64,000 nucleotides of DNA from Butyricimonas paravirosa (GCF_032878955.1 NZ_CP043839.1:2542001-2606000); one strand, 5' to 3'; shown: positions 9,015 to 19,360, numbered from the stretch's first letter. A program made the numbers and translations. The notes: generated by a model not told the origin, from the sequence alone.

Positions 9015-10373
9015 TTATTTTTTCAACTCTTTTTCTAACATTTCTTTCAGCTCCGGTGATGAAGGTCGAGGAGCGTCGACCGACACGACTCGTCCTTGTT
9101 TATCAAACACCATAAACCGGGGAATTCCCTTTATCTTGTAATCCTGGGCAATCTTACTCCATCCGGATGCATGTACCTGAACTCCTCCCAACTCTTCCTT
9201 TTTAATGAAATCCAACCATTTCTGTTTATCTTTCGCTTCATCCACGGAAACGCCCAAGAATACCACGTCCGTCCCATGCATTTCCTGTTCCAACTTCTTC
9301 AAATGAGGGATTTCTCCCCGACAAGGACCACACCAAGTAGCCCACACGTCAACCAACACGACTTTCCCCTTGAAATCGGATAACGACACCTCTTTCCCGT
9401 TCACGTCCGGATAGGTAAAATCGGCAGCAATCGAACCGGGAGCCGTGTCATACAACGCTGTCCCGATAGCCTCAGCCCGAGCCTTTAGAGAAGGCGTTAC
9501 CAAGTATTTTCCATAACGATCCATCAAACTTAGATATTGGTCATAAGACTTCAACCCAGCAAATACATTCCGTAACAAATACTCCCCTTTCAAACGATCT
9601 GTCTTCAAATACCCTAAACAAGTGCTTTGATAATCTACCGGATCATACTTTTTACCAGACATCTTATATCCAAAACTTGCATAGATACCGATCATTCGTG
9701 CTCCTTGAGGAAACAACAACACATCATCCGTCGTGAACTTATCATCAGATATAATCGTGTTGTAAAATTCCGGCCAATCCTGACGTTCCGGATGAGCTGT
9801 TCTGGGAGTCTGCAAAAAGACTGCTGCATAATAGTCCACGTCATAATCAATTTTCTTTTTCAATAAAGCATCAAACTCCGCGTTACCGCTCTTTATCTTC
9901 TTTTTAATCGAATCAAGTTTAGAAACAAATACAGTAAATTCAGGGAAAAAGTCCTTATAATTACTGATTGTCAGCATAAAATAAACTGATTTCAAACGAA
10001 CATCAGCCGCAAAGTCTTCCCATTTATACAAGGCCACGTTCTCTTTAGTATTCTTTCCCGCCAACTCGGCCCTGTTTTCCAAAATATTGATATTGATTTT
10101 ATCGCCACCTTTTACGTAAACTACAAAATCCATCTGTTTATCATTGCCTACTGTGTAAAACCCCGGCTTTTCCGGGCAAAACAAAAATCCATAAGAACCA
10201 TCTTCTGCCACCATGGTCGAAGCATAAGAATGTGTCGTCCCATCTTCTACACGATAAAGATGAACTTCCTTCAAGCGATCATTTTTCACGAAACCCTTTA
10301 TTTCCGTGTACTTTTGTGCATATAGCACCACACCCATACAGGTTAAAAACAATAACAAACTAAATTTTTTCAT
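9015..10373 (-). CDS. TlpA family thiol-disulfide oxidoreductase with N-terminal accessory domain
   Basis: The 452-residue protein has a signal peptide (MKKFSLLLFLTCMGVVLYAQ). A beta-rich N-terminal domain (IKGFVKNDRLKEVHLYRVEDG, GSYGFLFCPEKPGFYTV) resembles DUF4369-type accessory domains. A helical middle part follows. The C-terminal AhpC/TSA-TlpA domain runs from about 315 (APGSIAADFTYPDVNGKEVSLSDFKG), with active site WATWCGPC (Cys348 and Cys351) and cis-Pro loop IKGIPRFMVFDKQGR. It is probably periplasmic. It lies 71 bp before the double-domain TlpA gene and 105 bp after the PKD-like lipoprotein gene, so it is plausibly on the SusC/SusD transcript. Confidence 0.88.
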   Translation of the reverse strand: MKKFSLLLFLTCMGVVLYAQKYTEIKGFVKNDRLKEVHLYRVEDGTTHSYASTMVAEDGSYGFLFCPEKPGFYTVGNDKQMDFVVYVKGGDKININILENRAELAGKNTKENVALYKWEDFAADVRLKSVYFMLTISNYKDFFPEFTVFVSKLDSIKKKIKSGNAEFDALLKKKIDYDVDYYAAVFLQTPRTAHPERQDWPEFYNTIISDDKFTTDDVLLFPQGARMIGIYASFGYKMSGKKYDPVDYQSTCLGYLKTDRLKGEYLLRNVFAGLKSYDQYLSLMDRYGKYLVTPSLKARAEAIGTALYDTAPGSIAADFTYPDVNGKEVSLSDFKGKVVLVDVWATWCGPCRGEIPHLKKLEQEMHGTDVVFLGVSVDEAKDKQKWLDFIKKEELGGVQVHASGWSKIAQDYKIKGIPRFMVFDKQGRVVSVDAPRPSSPELKEMLEKELKK

Positions 10374-10478
10374 ACTCCCGATAATTATTTAAAATATACT
10401 AGTGATTTAGGCGGACAATGGCAAATGCCATCATCCACCTTATTTTCAAGCCAACTGAAAATTCTTTACAAAACGATG

Positions 10479-12011
10479 TTAGTTACGAAGCATAACATAT
10501 CCGGCTGTTCCTTTACCGGAATAAACAAACGCAGGCTCCGTTTCGATCTCCGGTGTTTGCCCGATTACATTAAAACGATACAATTTCCAACCCGTCGCAC
10601 TATTTGTCAATACAACCAAATGATTGAATACCTCATCCGCTGGAGCTCCATATCTACTAGTCGCATTTACAATGTAAACTATTTCTTCTCCCGGAAAACG
10701 TTTCAACTCACTTTCACGATTATCTATTTTGACATTCTTATACACCTTCAACACATCACCATCCGCTTCCTTTTTAGAATAATAAATACAACTGGCATAT
10801 AAAGAAGTTCCCATAACCTTTGTCTCTGGCATTTCACAATGTGCAGGAACAGTATCAATATCAACAATCGGATAACTAGCCATGGAATAAGACATATCAA
10901 ACACGTAATGCTCATCTTTATTTTTATTCTTCATTACAGCAAATGCAGTAGAGGGATTTCCCTCTTTCCGAACTAACATCCGAATCATATCTACATCCAT
11001 ATTCGTTGGAGAAATTCCACCCTCGGAATCTTCAGGGAACAAATTCATGGAACTACCACTGGACGATGTATTATAGAACGTACTTGTTTTAGTATCAAAA
11101 AGCATCACACCATAAGTACCCATCACCATATCAGGGTGCACTTCATACAATCCCGGTTTCGCATATCCCAACATTCCGCTATTCGGTGACATACCATAAA
11201 TTGAATAAACCTTTCCTGCATTAATCGCATAAAAATCAGTGCTATACATTCCACAATTTTCCGGCTTACACACTTCTGGGACTTCATAAAAATAATCTTC
11301 ATAATTATAAAACAGAGCCATGTTGTCTGCATTAAAGATCTTTATATCCTGATCGCTAAAAACATGAAAAGCTCTTTTATTATTCAACCGAGTCGTTGTT
11401 CCATCCGGATTCTGAATCACGGGAGTATAACGGGAAGACTGATATGCCATTTTTACCGGTTTCCCTTTTAACCGTTCTTGTCCAGAAGCGGTGATCAAAT
11501 TTTCAATCTTCTTCCCATCCATAGAGATATAATCAATATCCGTTTCTCCGTTCTCCTCCTTCATCACGTACCACCCGGTACTTACATCCGATTGAACGGT
11601 CATCAACACTTGTTTTCGAACATAGATATCCAACTTGGGATCCCGTAGCTCATAAACCAAATTATAGGTTCCGGATTCATACGTCACTTCAAATGATAAA
11701 TCTCTCTTCAAGGAAAGTGTATCCCGTTGCGGAGTAAATCCTGCCGTAACCGAAGGAGCTGCATACCACAAATGTATATAACGGGACTCATCATCCATAT
11801 TCTCTAATACGGGAGTAATATTCAAAGTTGAACGGATTATTACCGTAGTATCTTCAAACCCGGAAATAGTTACAGGAAGTAATTCTTCATTAGAAATATA
11901 ACTATAATTCCCCCGGTCATCAATACAGGATTGTACTCCCTGAAGAGATGTTATTAAACCTATTCCTATTAATATGTTCTTCAGTTTCATAATCAATTTC
12001 ATTTTAATCAT
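10479..12011 (-). CDS. PKD-like family surface lipoprotein
   Basis: The product is 510 residues or slightly fewer; ATGs at codons 1, 4 and 8 are all possible. The signal ends in LQGVQSC. The N-terminal 140 residues form Ig/PKD-like strands (PVTISGFEDTTVIIRSTLNITPVL, YNLVYELRDPKLDIYVRKQVLMTV). The long remainder is beta-rich and begins with STGWYVMKEENGETDIDYISM, the start of the family's propeller-like part. In Bacteroidetes this family usually follows SusC, SusD and DUF4843 genes, as it does here and at 34671-36185. The start overlaps the DUF4843 stop (ATGA), indicating coupling. It is probably an accessory ligand-binding lipoprotein of the SusC/SusD complex, which is inferred from context. 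Confidence 0.8.
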   Translation of the reverse strand: MIKMKLIMKLKNILIGIGLITSLQGVQSCIDDRGNYSYISNEELLPVTISGFEDTTVIIRSTLNITPVLENMDDESRYIHLWYAAPSVTAGFTPQRDTLSLKRDLSFEVTYESGTYNLVYELRDPKLDIYVRKQVLMTVQSDVSTGWYVMKEENGETDIDYISMDGKKIENLITASGQERLKGKPVKMAYQSSRYTPVIQNPDGTTTRLNNKRAFHVFSDQDIKIFNADNMALFYNYEDYFYEVPEVCKPENCGMYSTDFYAINAGKVYSIYGMSPNSGMLGYAKPGLYEVHPDMVMGTYGVMLFDTKTSTFYNTSSSGSSMNLFPEDSEGGISPTNMDVDMIRMLVRKEGNPSTAFAVMKNKNKDEHYVFDMSYSMASYPIVDIDTVPAHCEMPETKVMGTSLYASCIYYSKKEADGDVLKVYKNVKIDNRESELKRFPGEEIVYIVNATSRYGAPADEVFNHLVVLTNSATGWKLYRFNVIGQTPEIETEPAFVYSGKGTAGYVMLRN

Positions 12012-12748
12012 TCAAAAGTTACCAATGTACCGTCTGCCTCACTTAATGGATCATCCGGATGATTCGTATTATACTCCAATAATTTTTGTTTTACCTTAGA
12101 ACTCAGATAATTAGTATAATCTGTATTCAAACGATCACCGTCAAAGTCCGAGAATCCGGTATTATCAATAATAAATTTCATTTTCACGGAACCCCAAGTT
12201 GGTCCGAAATAATATTTCCAATAGGTATCCCAATTGGTAGGTTTTACCGCCATAGACGTGGTCTTTACAACAAAATTCGTCCAGTCGTCAATTCCTGATC
12301 TAAAATACTCATTCTCCCCAATCTTCAACTCAATCCGAACCTCTTCCAATTCCAAAGAAGGATCACGCAAAACGATTAAAGGAAAACTTTTACGTACACT
12401 CCCTTTAGGAATCTTTAAATGCTCTAACATTTCCGGATCATCAAAAGCCACAAAATGCTTTCCTGCAATTGCCGATCCCGGTTGTCCAGCATTCGTTTGT
12501 TCCAAGATAAAAGGACGATCCGAATCTGTCGGGTACCCCATCGTCAGTATCTCAATAAACACGGTATCCCGCATCTGATCATCCGGTTGGATGAAAAAAG
12601 TATGGGCAATGCTATCTCGCTGACCATAAGTTGTATTTTCAAAATACAGGGCCGGATCATTTTCATACTCTAATGCTGAATTTTCTTTACAACTGATTGT
12701 ACCCACAACCAATAAAAATATCAATATATTCGCAATTACTATTTTCAT
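12008..12748 (-). CDS. DUF4843 family lipoprotein
   Basis: The 246-residue product has a lipoprotein signal (ILIFLLVVGTISC, Cys20). Next comes the block typical of DUF4843 proteins in SusC/SusD loci: EYENDPALYFENT, then VFIEILTMG, a GKHFVAFDDPEMLEHLKIPKG stretch, and IVLRDPSLELEEVRIELKIGENEYF. The C-terminal part has a TxWDTYWKYYFGPTWGSVKMKFI segment. Strand patterns suggest Calx-beta-like sandwich domains. It is presumably on the outer membrane surface with SusC and SusD. It sits 15 bp after susD and overlaps the next gene by 4 bp. Confidence 0.82.
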   Translation of the reverse strand: MKIVIANILIFLLVVGTISCKENSALEYENDPALYFENTTYGQRDSIAHTFFIQPDDQMRDTVFIEILTMGYPTDSDRPFILEQTNAGQPGSAIAGKHFVAFDDPEMLEHLKIPKGSVRKSFPLIVLRDPSLELEEVRIELKIGENEYFRSGIDDWTNFVVKTTSMAVKPTNWDTYWKYYFGPTWGSVKMKFIIDNTGFSDFDGDRLNTDYTNYLSSKVKQKLLEYNTNHPDDPLSEADGTLVTFE

Positions 12749-12763
12749 AATCTCTCTTTTTAC

Positions 12764-14260
12764 TTAATCAAACACACTTTGGCTCTTAGGTATCGGAAGC
12801 AGATAAGCTCCTTCCGGAATAGTTTTATTCTTGGGCCAAGTAAATCTGGTAAAATTATGTTTCTTATAGAAAGCCCACATCTGTCCTTCTCCGAAGAATT
12901 CTTTCCGATACTCTTTCTCCATCCGGTTCAAAACATCTTGTTCCGTTACAAGTGAATTATCAATAGAAATATCCAGATTCCGAGCGATGCGATATGTTTT
13001 AAAATATCCACTAGCCTCAGACAAGGGAGAATCTTCCACCAAAATCAAATACATCTCAGCCAAACGAAGTACAGGCACAATATTCAGAGACTCATAAGTA
13101 TCACTTCCCGTGTATTTTCTAAAATGATTCACTTTATTGGAATTCTGATAAGTCCTCTCTTCCCAATAACGATTTGCTTTATTTCTTATATCATCCGGGT
13201 GTATCGTACTTTCATACGCTGTATTAATATAAGCTACCGTCTGCCTCAAACTAGCATCGTCATCCTTAAATAAAGGTTGTAAGATCGTTTGATGTTGCGG
13301 ATTATGTACCCCGAAAAGATGTTCACATTTCATTACCAAGTTTGTACCGACAGTGGATAAACTATATGTTGACTCTGTCGCTAAAGTAAATTTGGATGTA
13401 CCATCTTCATTTTTAGCATCGATCACCTCTTTGGCAAATTTCACTGCATTTTCTTTATCACCAATCCAATGATAATAACGAGCTTTAGCCCCCTTCACTG
13501 CATAGTAATTAAAACGAACTTGCCGATAAAATTGCCACTCGTCTTGAGGCTTACCTTCCCAATCGTATGCGGGTTGATTCAACTGCGTATTTGACCCCAC
13601 TAAAATCGGATCTTTCTCCAAAAGTTTTTCTGCAGCATCCAAATCCCGAATGATCTTCTCACATACTTCTTTGTAAGTGATAGTACGCAATTTACCAGGA
13701 TCTTTCGTCATCTCTTCCTGATAAGGAATTGCAGGAACACTAGATACCCCATCCCCAGGAATAGGCCCAAATAGACGTAACAATTCTAAATGAAGGAATC
13801 CCCGCAATCCTAGTGCTTCCCCTTTGATCAAAGCCTCATTTCCATTCGTAAAAGTTACTCCGGTTGTTTCCAAATTTCCCAACACATTATTCAAATGCAC
13901 GACACATTGATAGTACTTTTTCCAAAGTTTTTCAATAGCCTCTTCCGACTTTTCATGTGTATAGTCAAATGCACAAATATTATAAATCAAGGAGGTTTTA
14001 TCCGTCGAAATTGTCCAATGTTGTGCTAACATCTCAGGTAAATACATGGACGCATCCCGGCCATAAAGTTCTTTGGCAGCCAATTGGATATACGCTCCCG
14101 TCAAAGCACTCTTAAACCCTTCTTCATTAGCATACATATCATCCTCTTTCATCTCGTTCCGAGGCCGTACATCCAACCAATCACTACATCCAGATCCTAT
14201 TGCCAATAACAATAACAGGATACAGGCATATTTCTTTTTAATCATATTTCTCATAATCAT
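12764..14260 (-). CDS. SusD/RagB family nutrient-binding lipoprotein
   Basis: The 498-residue product is a SusD-like protein that caps the SusC channel at the cell surface and binds the ligand. The signal ends in IGSGCSDW and the next block, WLDVRPRNEM.EDDMY..EEGFKSALTGAYIQLA, is the family's N-terminal hallmark. The middle has TPR-like helices (GEALGLRGFLHLELLRLFGPIPG). Near the C-terminus LRLAEMYLILVEDSPL and YRKEFFGEGQMWAFYKKHNF close with LPIPKSQSVFD, all characteristic. It starts 6 bp after the SusC stop. ATGs at codons 3 and 6 are also possible starts. The ligand cannot be told. Confidence 0.92.
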   Translation of the reverse strand: MIMRNMIKKKYACILLLLLAIGSGCSDWLDVRPRNEMKEDDMYANEEGFKSALTGAYIQLAAKELYGRDASMYLPEMLAQHWTISTDKTSLIYNICAFDYTHEKSEEAIEKLWKKYYQCVVHLNNVLGNLETTGVTFTNGNEALIKGEALGLRGFLHLELLRLFGPIPGDGVSSVPAIPYQEEMTKDPGKLRTITYKEVCEKIIRDLDAAEKLLEKDPILVGSNTQLNQPAYDWEGKPQDEWQFYRQVRFNYYAVKGAKARYYHWIGDKENAVKFAKEVIDAKNEDGTSKFTLATESTYSLSTVGTNLVMKCEHLFGVHNPQHQTILQPLFKDDDASLRQTVAYINTAYESTIHPDDIRNKANRYWEERTYQNSNKVNHFRKYTGSDTYESLNIVPVLRLAEMYLILVEDSPLSEASGYFKTYRIARNLDISIDNSLVTEQDVLNRMEKEYRKEFFGEGQMWAFYKKHNFTRFTWPKNKTIPEGAYLLPIPKSQSVFD

Positions 14261-14266
14261 ACTCTT

Positions 14267-17200
14267 TTAAAATCTAACAGATAAAGACACTGAAAACTTG
14301 CGAGAGAAAGGATAAGATAAACCTCTCTCCTGTTTTATGGATGAAATTCTAAACACATCTTCCATGTAACCCGTTATGGTTAAATAAGAAATGCCTACTT
14401 GATCCAGCCACTTAGCCTCCCAGTCATATCCTAAAGAAATGGAACGACACTCCAACGTATTCTCGTCCATCACGAAACGACTTGTAGCATTTGTTGCCGT
14501 AAAATCCCGTACCCCCTTAAAGAAAGCATTATCTCCCGGATTTTTCCAACGATCATATAATACACGTTTATCTGCATTATCATAAGGCTTGATATTCTCT
14601 ACTTTACTAACTAACGTGTAATTGTACATTTGTCCACCGTAACGATAACCAAATATGGCATTCAACGTTATTCCTTTATACCGGAACATCGTATTTAAAT
14701 TACCCCATATTTTCGGCTCATTAATACCACAAGGTACTTTATCTTTCGCATCCCAAGTATATGTCTCTGTCCCATCTTTCTTTATATATATTTCTTTACC
14801 GTTACTAGGATCTATTCCCTTAGATTTTACGGCGAAAATCGTATTCATAGATTGTCCTTCCTCGTACATGAAACTCGGATTCCCCCCATCTTCTGAACTC
14901 ATCTGTTCATTCAAAAATTCCAACGAATTTGAAATCTTTTTAATTTCATTCTTATTATGAGCCAAAGTTCCCCCTATCAACCAGGACAAATCCCGTTTTG
15001 TATCCCGAAGTACGTAAACATTCACTCCTAATTCGACACCAGTATTGGCAACCTGTCCCACGTTAGCCTTATAACTTCCAAAACCACTGGATGACGGTAA
15101 CGTAATATCCGACAACAAATCATCTGTTACTTTGTTATAATAATCTGCATTGACACGAATCCGCCCATTAAAGAATTCCAATTCAGCACCCACGTTCAGT
15201 TGTTTGGTTTTCTGCCATCCTAAATCGCTATTTCCCATGGCCATCAAATAGACTCCATACCAACCTTGATAACTCGAACCTCCATAATCTTTAAAGGTTG
15301 TCATTGCTTGATAGGAATTAAAGGCCTGAGAACCGGATGTTCCGTAAGAAAGTTTCAAACGAGCAACATTCAACAAATTATTATCCATCATAAATGCCTC
15401 ATGATGCAAGTTCCAACCAATTCCGACAGACCAAAATGGTGCATAACGGTTATCACTACCAAATTTAGATGATCCTTCTATCTTGAATGAGGCATCTATA
15501 AAATAACGACGATCATAAGTATAATTCACGTTAGCGATTCCTCCCATCCGTCGAGAAAAACCTTCTGAACTTTGTGGATGACCATCTTTTTCATACATAC
15601 TGGCCATACCGAGAAAATCCATATTAACATTAGAAATCCCTTCTGCCAAAATAGTGAAAAACTCGTTCTTTTCTTGAGCAAAATTATATCCTAATCCCAC
15701 GTACAACTGGTGTTTCTCCATAAAATTCTTGGAATAATTCAACGTGAAATCTGCCTCATAATTGAAAGCTTCACCTGTGCCATACGAATAAGTTCCTTTC
15801 CGTCCATAATCATCTTCCGAGTAATTGTCAAAATCAGTATGTTTAGCCGATTTATACACATCTGTACGATCCGTCTTTGAAGTAATCCCCAAACGCCCGC
15901 GGACAAACAACTCCGGTAAGATATGCCATTCTATCGCAAAATTATTTTGGATTTGCGTGTACCGACTCTCATCCTTACTGGGTAACTTCGCATTATAAAG
16001 TGGATTATATACAAAATTTCTCCTATTAAGGCTATTATAGTAGTAATCCTCTAACACTTTTATCAAATTCCCTTCTTCATCATAAGGAGTCCAATAAGAA
16101 TTAATTTTCGCAAAATCATTAAATGTTCCATAAGGAGAATTATATGAACGGTTAGAAGAAACTTGTAAATCATTTTGGAATGTCAAGTTTTTATATTTGT
16201 ATGAAAGAAAAACATTCCCGTTAAATGTTCTCCGGTTTGATCCTTTCATGGCACCGGCAATATCATTATACGACAAACCGACCGAATAACGATAAACTTC
16301 ATCTCCACCTTCAAAACGTAAACTATGTTTATGTCCCACGCCTGTTCTCACAGGATATTTCAACCAATACGTATTCACTCCCCGCTCGGCATCCATCTTA
16401 CGTTGATTATACAAATCCCATAGCTCTTGTGTTTGATTGGCATTTGTATTCTCATACAATCCGGCAGCCCACTCGTACTGCAATTTCTCTCTGGCATCCA
16501 GTAAGTCGTAAGATGTCAAGTCCGGCGCCTCAATATTCAAACTACCTTTGTAAGTTACCCGGATACGTCCCGCTTCCGGCTTTTTCGTCACGATAACTAC
16601 AACACCATTCGCTCCACGAGTTCCATACATCGCTGTAGCACTGGCATCCTTCAAAAGAGTAATACTCTCCACTTGATTCTCATCCAAGTCCATCATTCGT
16701 TCCAAAGTAATCTCAAAACCGTCCATGATAAACAAGGGTTGGTTTGTAGATTGCGTACTCCTAGAATCTTCCTGCAAATCTCTTACACCGACATCCAGAC
16801 TGGAAGAACCACGTACTGTAATATCAGGTAATTTATTCGGGTCCGAACCAATATCAATATTGTCCGCAATATTAAAACTTGGGTCAATATTCCGGATAGA
16901 AGACACCAGATTCCGATTTCCAACCCGTTGGAGATCTTTCGCAGTAATTGTAGTTACCGCCCCCGTGTAACTCTCTTTTGCTTTCGTGAAAATACCGGTA
17001 ACAACCACCTCATCCATTTCCGTCACATCTTCTTTCAGGACAATCGTGATCGGTTTGTCATTTTTCACCTGAAATTCTTGAGTCTTGTAACCCACGAAGG
17101 AGAAAATTAAAACCACCGTATCCTGTTTTGGAAAATCAAACTTAAATTTTCCATCAATATCCGTCACGAATCCCAATTGCGTGTTTTTTATCCGAATCGT

Positions 17201-17656
17201 TACTCCGGGCAAAACCTCACCCTTCACGTCCTTAACTACTCCGGAAACAGACATCTTTTGAGGAGCTTTCTGTTTTGTCGTGTCAACCGCCACACCCCGT
17301 TGGATCACGATCGTGTGATTATTCATCAAGCGATAGCTCAAATTTGTTCCTTGCAGACATTTATCCAACACAACCTTAATATCCGTTTCTCGGAAATTCA
17401 GATTTAAACCTCCAATTTCGGCAATATGCCGATCCTCATAAAGAAACGTGTATTCCGTGTTTGCTTCTAACAGACGGATCACACTCTCAAAAGAAGCGTC
17501 TTTCACAGACAACGTCACTTTTACTTCTTGGCTGTACACCGCAGCCGTCAGCTGCATTGCGGACACGCACATAAACAGGACGATAAACCTCATAATCAAC
17601 CATGTTTTTAATAACCTTCTTTTCGGGAGAAGATGTACAATTCGCTTTTTTTTCAT
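14267..17656 (-). CDS. SusC/RagA family TonB-linked outer membrane transporter with STN domain
   Basis: I start the 1129-residue protein at the ATG at 17656 (MKKKRIVHLL). All four susC genes here begin in the same context, with ACAAATGTATG or a near copy. Domains: signal about 20-43; STN domain 47-118 (VTLSVKDASFESVIRLLEANTEYTF), used to talk to FecR; carboxypeptidase-regulatory-like domain 135-209; TonB-linking stretch EMDEVVVTG at about 213; plug from about 222 with the DGFEITLERMMDLDENQVESI and GTRGANGVVVI landmarks; then the beta-barrel, ending FSVSLSVRF. The STN domain implies regulation through the FecR gene just upstream. The ligand is unknown. Confidence 0.93.
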   Translation of the reverse strand: MKKKRIVHLLPKRRLLKTWLIMRFIVLFMCVSAMQLTAAVYSQEVKVTLSVKDASFESVIRLLEANTEYTFLYEDRHIAEIGGLNLNFRETDIKVVLDKCLQGTNLSYRLMNNHTIVIQRGVAVDTTKQKAPQKMSVSGVVKDVKGEVLPGVTIRIKNTQLGFVTDIDGKFKFDFPKQDTVVLIFSFVGYKTQEFQVKNDKPITIVLKEDVTEMDEVVVTGIFTKAKESYTGAVTTITAKDLQRVGNRNLVSSIRNIDPSFNIADNIDIGSDPNKLPDITVRGSSSLDVGVRDLQEDSRSTQSTNQPLFIMDGFEITLERMMDLDENQVESITLLKDASATAMYGTRGANGVVVIVTKKPEAGRIRVTYKGSLNIEAPDLTSYDLLDAREKLQYEWAAGLYENTNANQTQELWDLYNQRKMDAERGVNTYWLKYPVRTGVGHKHSLRFEGGDEVYRYSVGLSYNDIAGAMKGSNRRTFNGNVFLSYKYKNLTFQNDLQVSSNRSYNSPYGTFNDFAKINSYWTPYDEEGNLIKVLEDYYYNSLNRRNFVYNPLYNAKLPSKDESRYTQIQNNFAIEWHILPELFVRGRLGITSKTDRTDVYKSAKHTDFDNYSEDDYGRKGTYSYGTGEAFNYEADFTLNYSKNFMEKHQLYVGLGYNFAQEKNEFFTILAEGISNVNMDFLGMASMYEKDGHPQSSEGFSRRMGGIANVNYTYDRRYFIDASFKIEGSSKFGSDNRYAPFWSVGIGWNLHHEAFMMDNNLLNVARLKLSYGTSGSQAFNSYQAMTTFKDYGGSSYQGWYGVYLMAMGNSDLGWQKTKQLNVGAELEFFNGRIRVNADYYNKVTDDLLSDITLPSSSGFGSYKANVGQVANTGVELGVNVYVLRDTKRDLSWLIGGTLAHNKNEIKKISNSLEFLNEQMSSEDGGNPSFMYEEGQSMNTIFAVKSKGIDPSNGKEIYIKKDGTETYTWDAKDKVPCGINEPKIWGNLNTMFRYKGITLNAIFGYRYGGQMYNYTLVSKVENIKPYDNADKRVLYDRWKNPGDNAFFKGVRDFTATNATSRFVMDENTLECRSISLGYDWEAKWLDQVGISYLTITGYMEDVFRISSIKQERGLSYPFSRKFSVSLSVRF

Positions 17657-17682
17657 ACATTTGTATTTTAAGTAAAACAATG

Positions 17683-17729
17683 CCAGTCACACTGGTACTA
17701 AAGGTGGAATAGTGCAAGTATTCCATCTT
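17683..17729. promoter_or_regulatory. Two tandem hairpins between fecR and susC (locus A)
   Basis: On the leftward transcript, downstream of the FecR stop, a first stem is formed by 17719-17727 with 17703-17711 (GATGGAATA / TATTCCACC, loop CTTGCAC). A second follows at 17683-17695 (CCAGT/ACTGG). The susC ATG lies 27 bp further. The same two-hairpin layout occurs in the other three fecR-susC gaps of the window, and the loop matches locus B closely. It may be an attenuator or processing site setting SusC output relative to FecR. Confidence 0.5.
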
Positions 17730-17736
17730 TTTCTTT

Positions 17737-18906
17737 TTATCTTTTGGTTACATAGATCTCATTATTCTTTATTTTAAACTTCACGCTCCCGGTAGCCTCC
17801 AGCATTTCTGCCAGCTTACTAAAATCATCATATCGCTCCACGTTACCGGAAAAACTAACTTGTTTACACCACTCGTCTTCAAAGGTCACTTTCAAGTCAT
17901 ACCACCTTTCGACAATCTCCATTATATTCTCCAAACATTGTTTTCGAAACACGAAATTACCATCTTTCCAAGCCGTGTAAAGAGCAACATCCACTTGTTC
18001 TTTTCTCAACTCCCCTTGCGGATCAACAATTCCTTGTTCATTGGGTAATAATTCCATGCATTTACGATCAGAAGTTGTCAACAACACCTTTCCTGTTACC
18101 AACGTCGTAAATTGACATTTCTCATCCTTATAAGAACGAACATTAAATTCGGTACCCAGCACCCGAACCTCATTCCCATTCATAACCACGATAAAAGGCT
18201 TCGCTGTATCTCGCTGTACCTCGAAATAAGCCTCTCCCGACAGATACACCCGTCTCTCCTTTCCTACAAAACGTACCGGATATTTTAACTCGGTCTCCGA
18301 ATTCATATAGACCAATGTCCCATCTTGTAACCTCACCTTAAATTCACCTCCACGGGGTACGCGCATAATATTATAAGCCAAATCACCTTCTTCTTTATTT
18401 CCTAGATAAGATACCCCATTCCCATCCTTCACGATATTCACCCCCCCTTCACTTGCTAACGAATCTACGGTTTCCGTGCCCAAAATCACTTTATGCCCAT
18501 CTGCCAACACCAATTCCGCTTTTGTTACTCCCGGAGCAATTGTCACCACTTCGGCAACCGGATGAATTTCCTCCTTATCTCTAGTCAGATAAAAGCCAAT
18601 CCCAACAACGAATAAAGGCAATACAATCGTAGCTGCATACCTCATACACCGCCTCAAAATAGAATGTTTGTACTCTTTCGTATTCCTATCTACCCGCTCC
18701 CAAGCCGCACGTTTATTTAGTTGTCGAATGATTCCCTGCCGCTCATCTCGATTTACCCGTCCCTGCACACGATGATATACTTCTCTATTTTCAGGACTTT
18801 CCTCCAACCACTTGTCTAACATAACTTTCTCTTCCCGAGAAATACATCCCTGCAAGTCCTTCACTATCAACTGAGAAACTTCTATACCTTTTTCTAAATT
18901 TTCCAT
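17737..18906 (-). CDS. FecR family anti-sigma factor
   Basis: The ATG at 18906 (MENLEKGIEVSQLIVKDLQG) is preferred over the in-frame ATG at 18951, which would add 15 unrelated residues. This gives a 389-residue protein. The N-terminal cytoplasmic part (about 1-80) contains the sigma-binding region with WLEESPENREVYHRV. One membrane helix follows (YAATIVLPLFVVGIGFYL). The periplasmic FecR domain has FKVRLQDGTLVYMNSETELKYPVRF and YLSGEAYFEVQRD, and the C-terminal DUF4974/STN-like domain ends IMEIVERWYDLKVTFED to KIKNNEIYVTKR. It should transmit SusC signals to an ECF sigma factor. No sigma gene adjoins it; the nearest is 22958-23530 beyond a rightward gene. Confidence 0.9.
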   Translation of the reverse strand: MENLEKGIEVSQLIVKDLQGCISREEKVMLDKWLEESPENREVYHRVQGRVNRDERQGIIRQLNKRAAWERVDRNTKEYKHSILRRCMRYAATIVLPLFVVGIGFYLTRDKEEIHPVAEVVTIAPGVTKAELVLADGHKVILGTETVDSLASEGGVNIVKDGNGVSYLGNKEEGDLAYNIMRVPRGGEFKVRLQDGTLVYMNSETELKYPVRFVGKERRVYLSGEAYFEVQRDTAKPFIVVMNGNEVRVLGTEFNVRSYKDEKCQFTTLVTGKVLLTTSDRKCMELLPNEQGIVDPQGELRKEQVDVALYTAWKDGNFVFRKQCLENIMEIVERWYDLKVTFEDEWCKQVSFSGNVERYDDFSKLAEMLEATGSVKFKIKNNEIYVTKR

Positions 18907-19055
18907 CTTCCAAATTTTTGATTCGATCAAAAAAGGATCGTTTAATGACATTGAAAGATGAAAATGAAAGACAAATACTAACGAATTGATAATTAGAACA
19001 AACGATTTTTTAGAATTAAAAAAAAAGAGCCCAGAAGGCTCCTATTTACAAACGC

Positions 19056-19108
19056 ATTAAACGATCGTTTTATCCTAATACAATTCACAACAAGATCAGG
19101 GTGAAAAC
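19056..19108. promoter_or_regulatory. Conserved upstream element with AAACGATCGTTT palindrome (locus A)
   Basis: A perfect 12-bp palindrome, AAACGATCGTTT, lies inside ATTAAACGATCGTTTTAT. It is followed by TAATACAATTCAC and then GGGTGAAAAC; the TTCAC/GTGAA arms form a second dyad. The same modules recur at 33259-33333 upstream of the FecR gene of locus B, with different spacing. The position, about 150-200 bp before each fecR start, suggests an operator or promoter region. The palindrome has the shape of a TetR-type operator, which is inference. Confidence 0.5.
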
Positions 19109-19360
19109 CTAATTCAAATTTTATTGATTATTTTATAACACATCAAGAGCATTTATTACAAAATCACCCTCTAAAAGCCAAATTTCCAAACAAATTTAAA
19201 CAATTCTTTTTACTATCACCACATTCTGAATTACCAATATCTAGTATTTTTACCCATTCTCGGTAAAGTTTAAACAAATTCGGAACTATCGGGATAACAA
19301 ATGATGGTAAAGAATGAAATCCTAACGAGAACCTAAAGTAAACTGTAGGAAATTCTAGGG

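Noticed and set aside
18907..18951. fecR of locus A starting at 18951
   Set aside because: The added 15 residues have no counterpart in the other FecR proteins; the start at 18906 aligns with the locus B protein.
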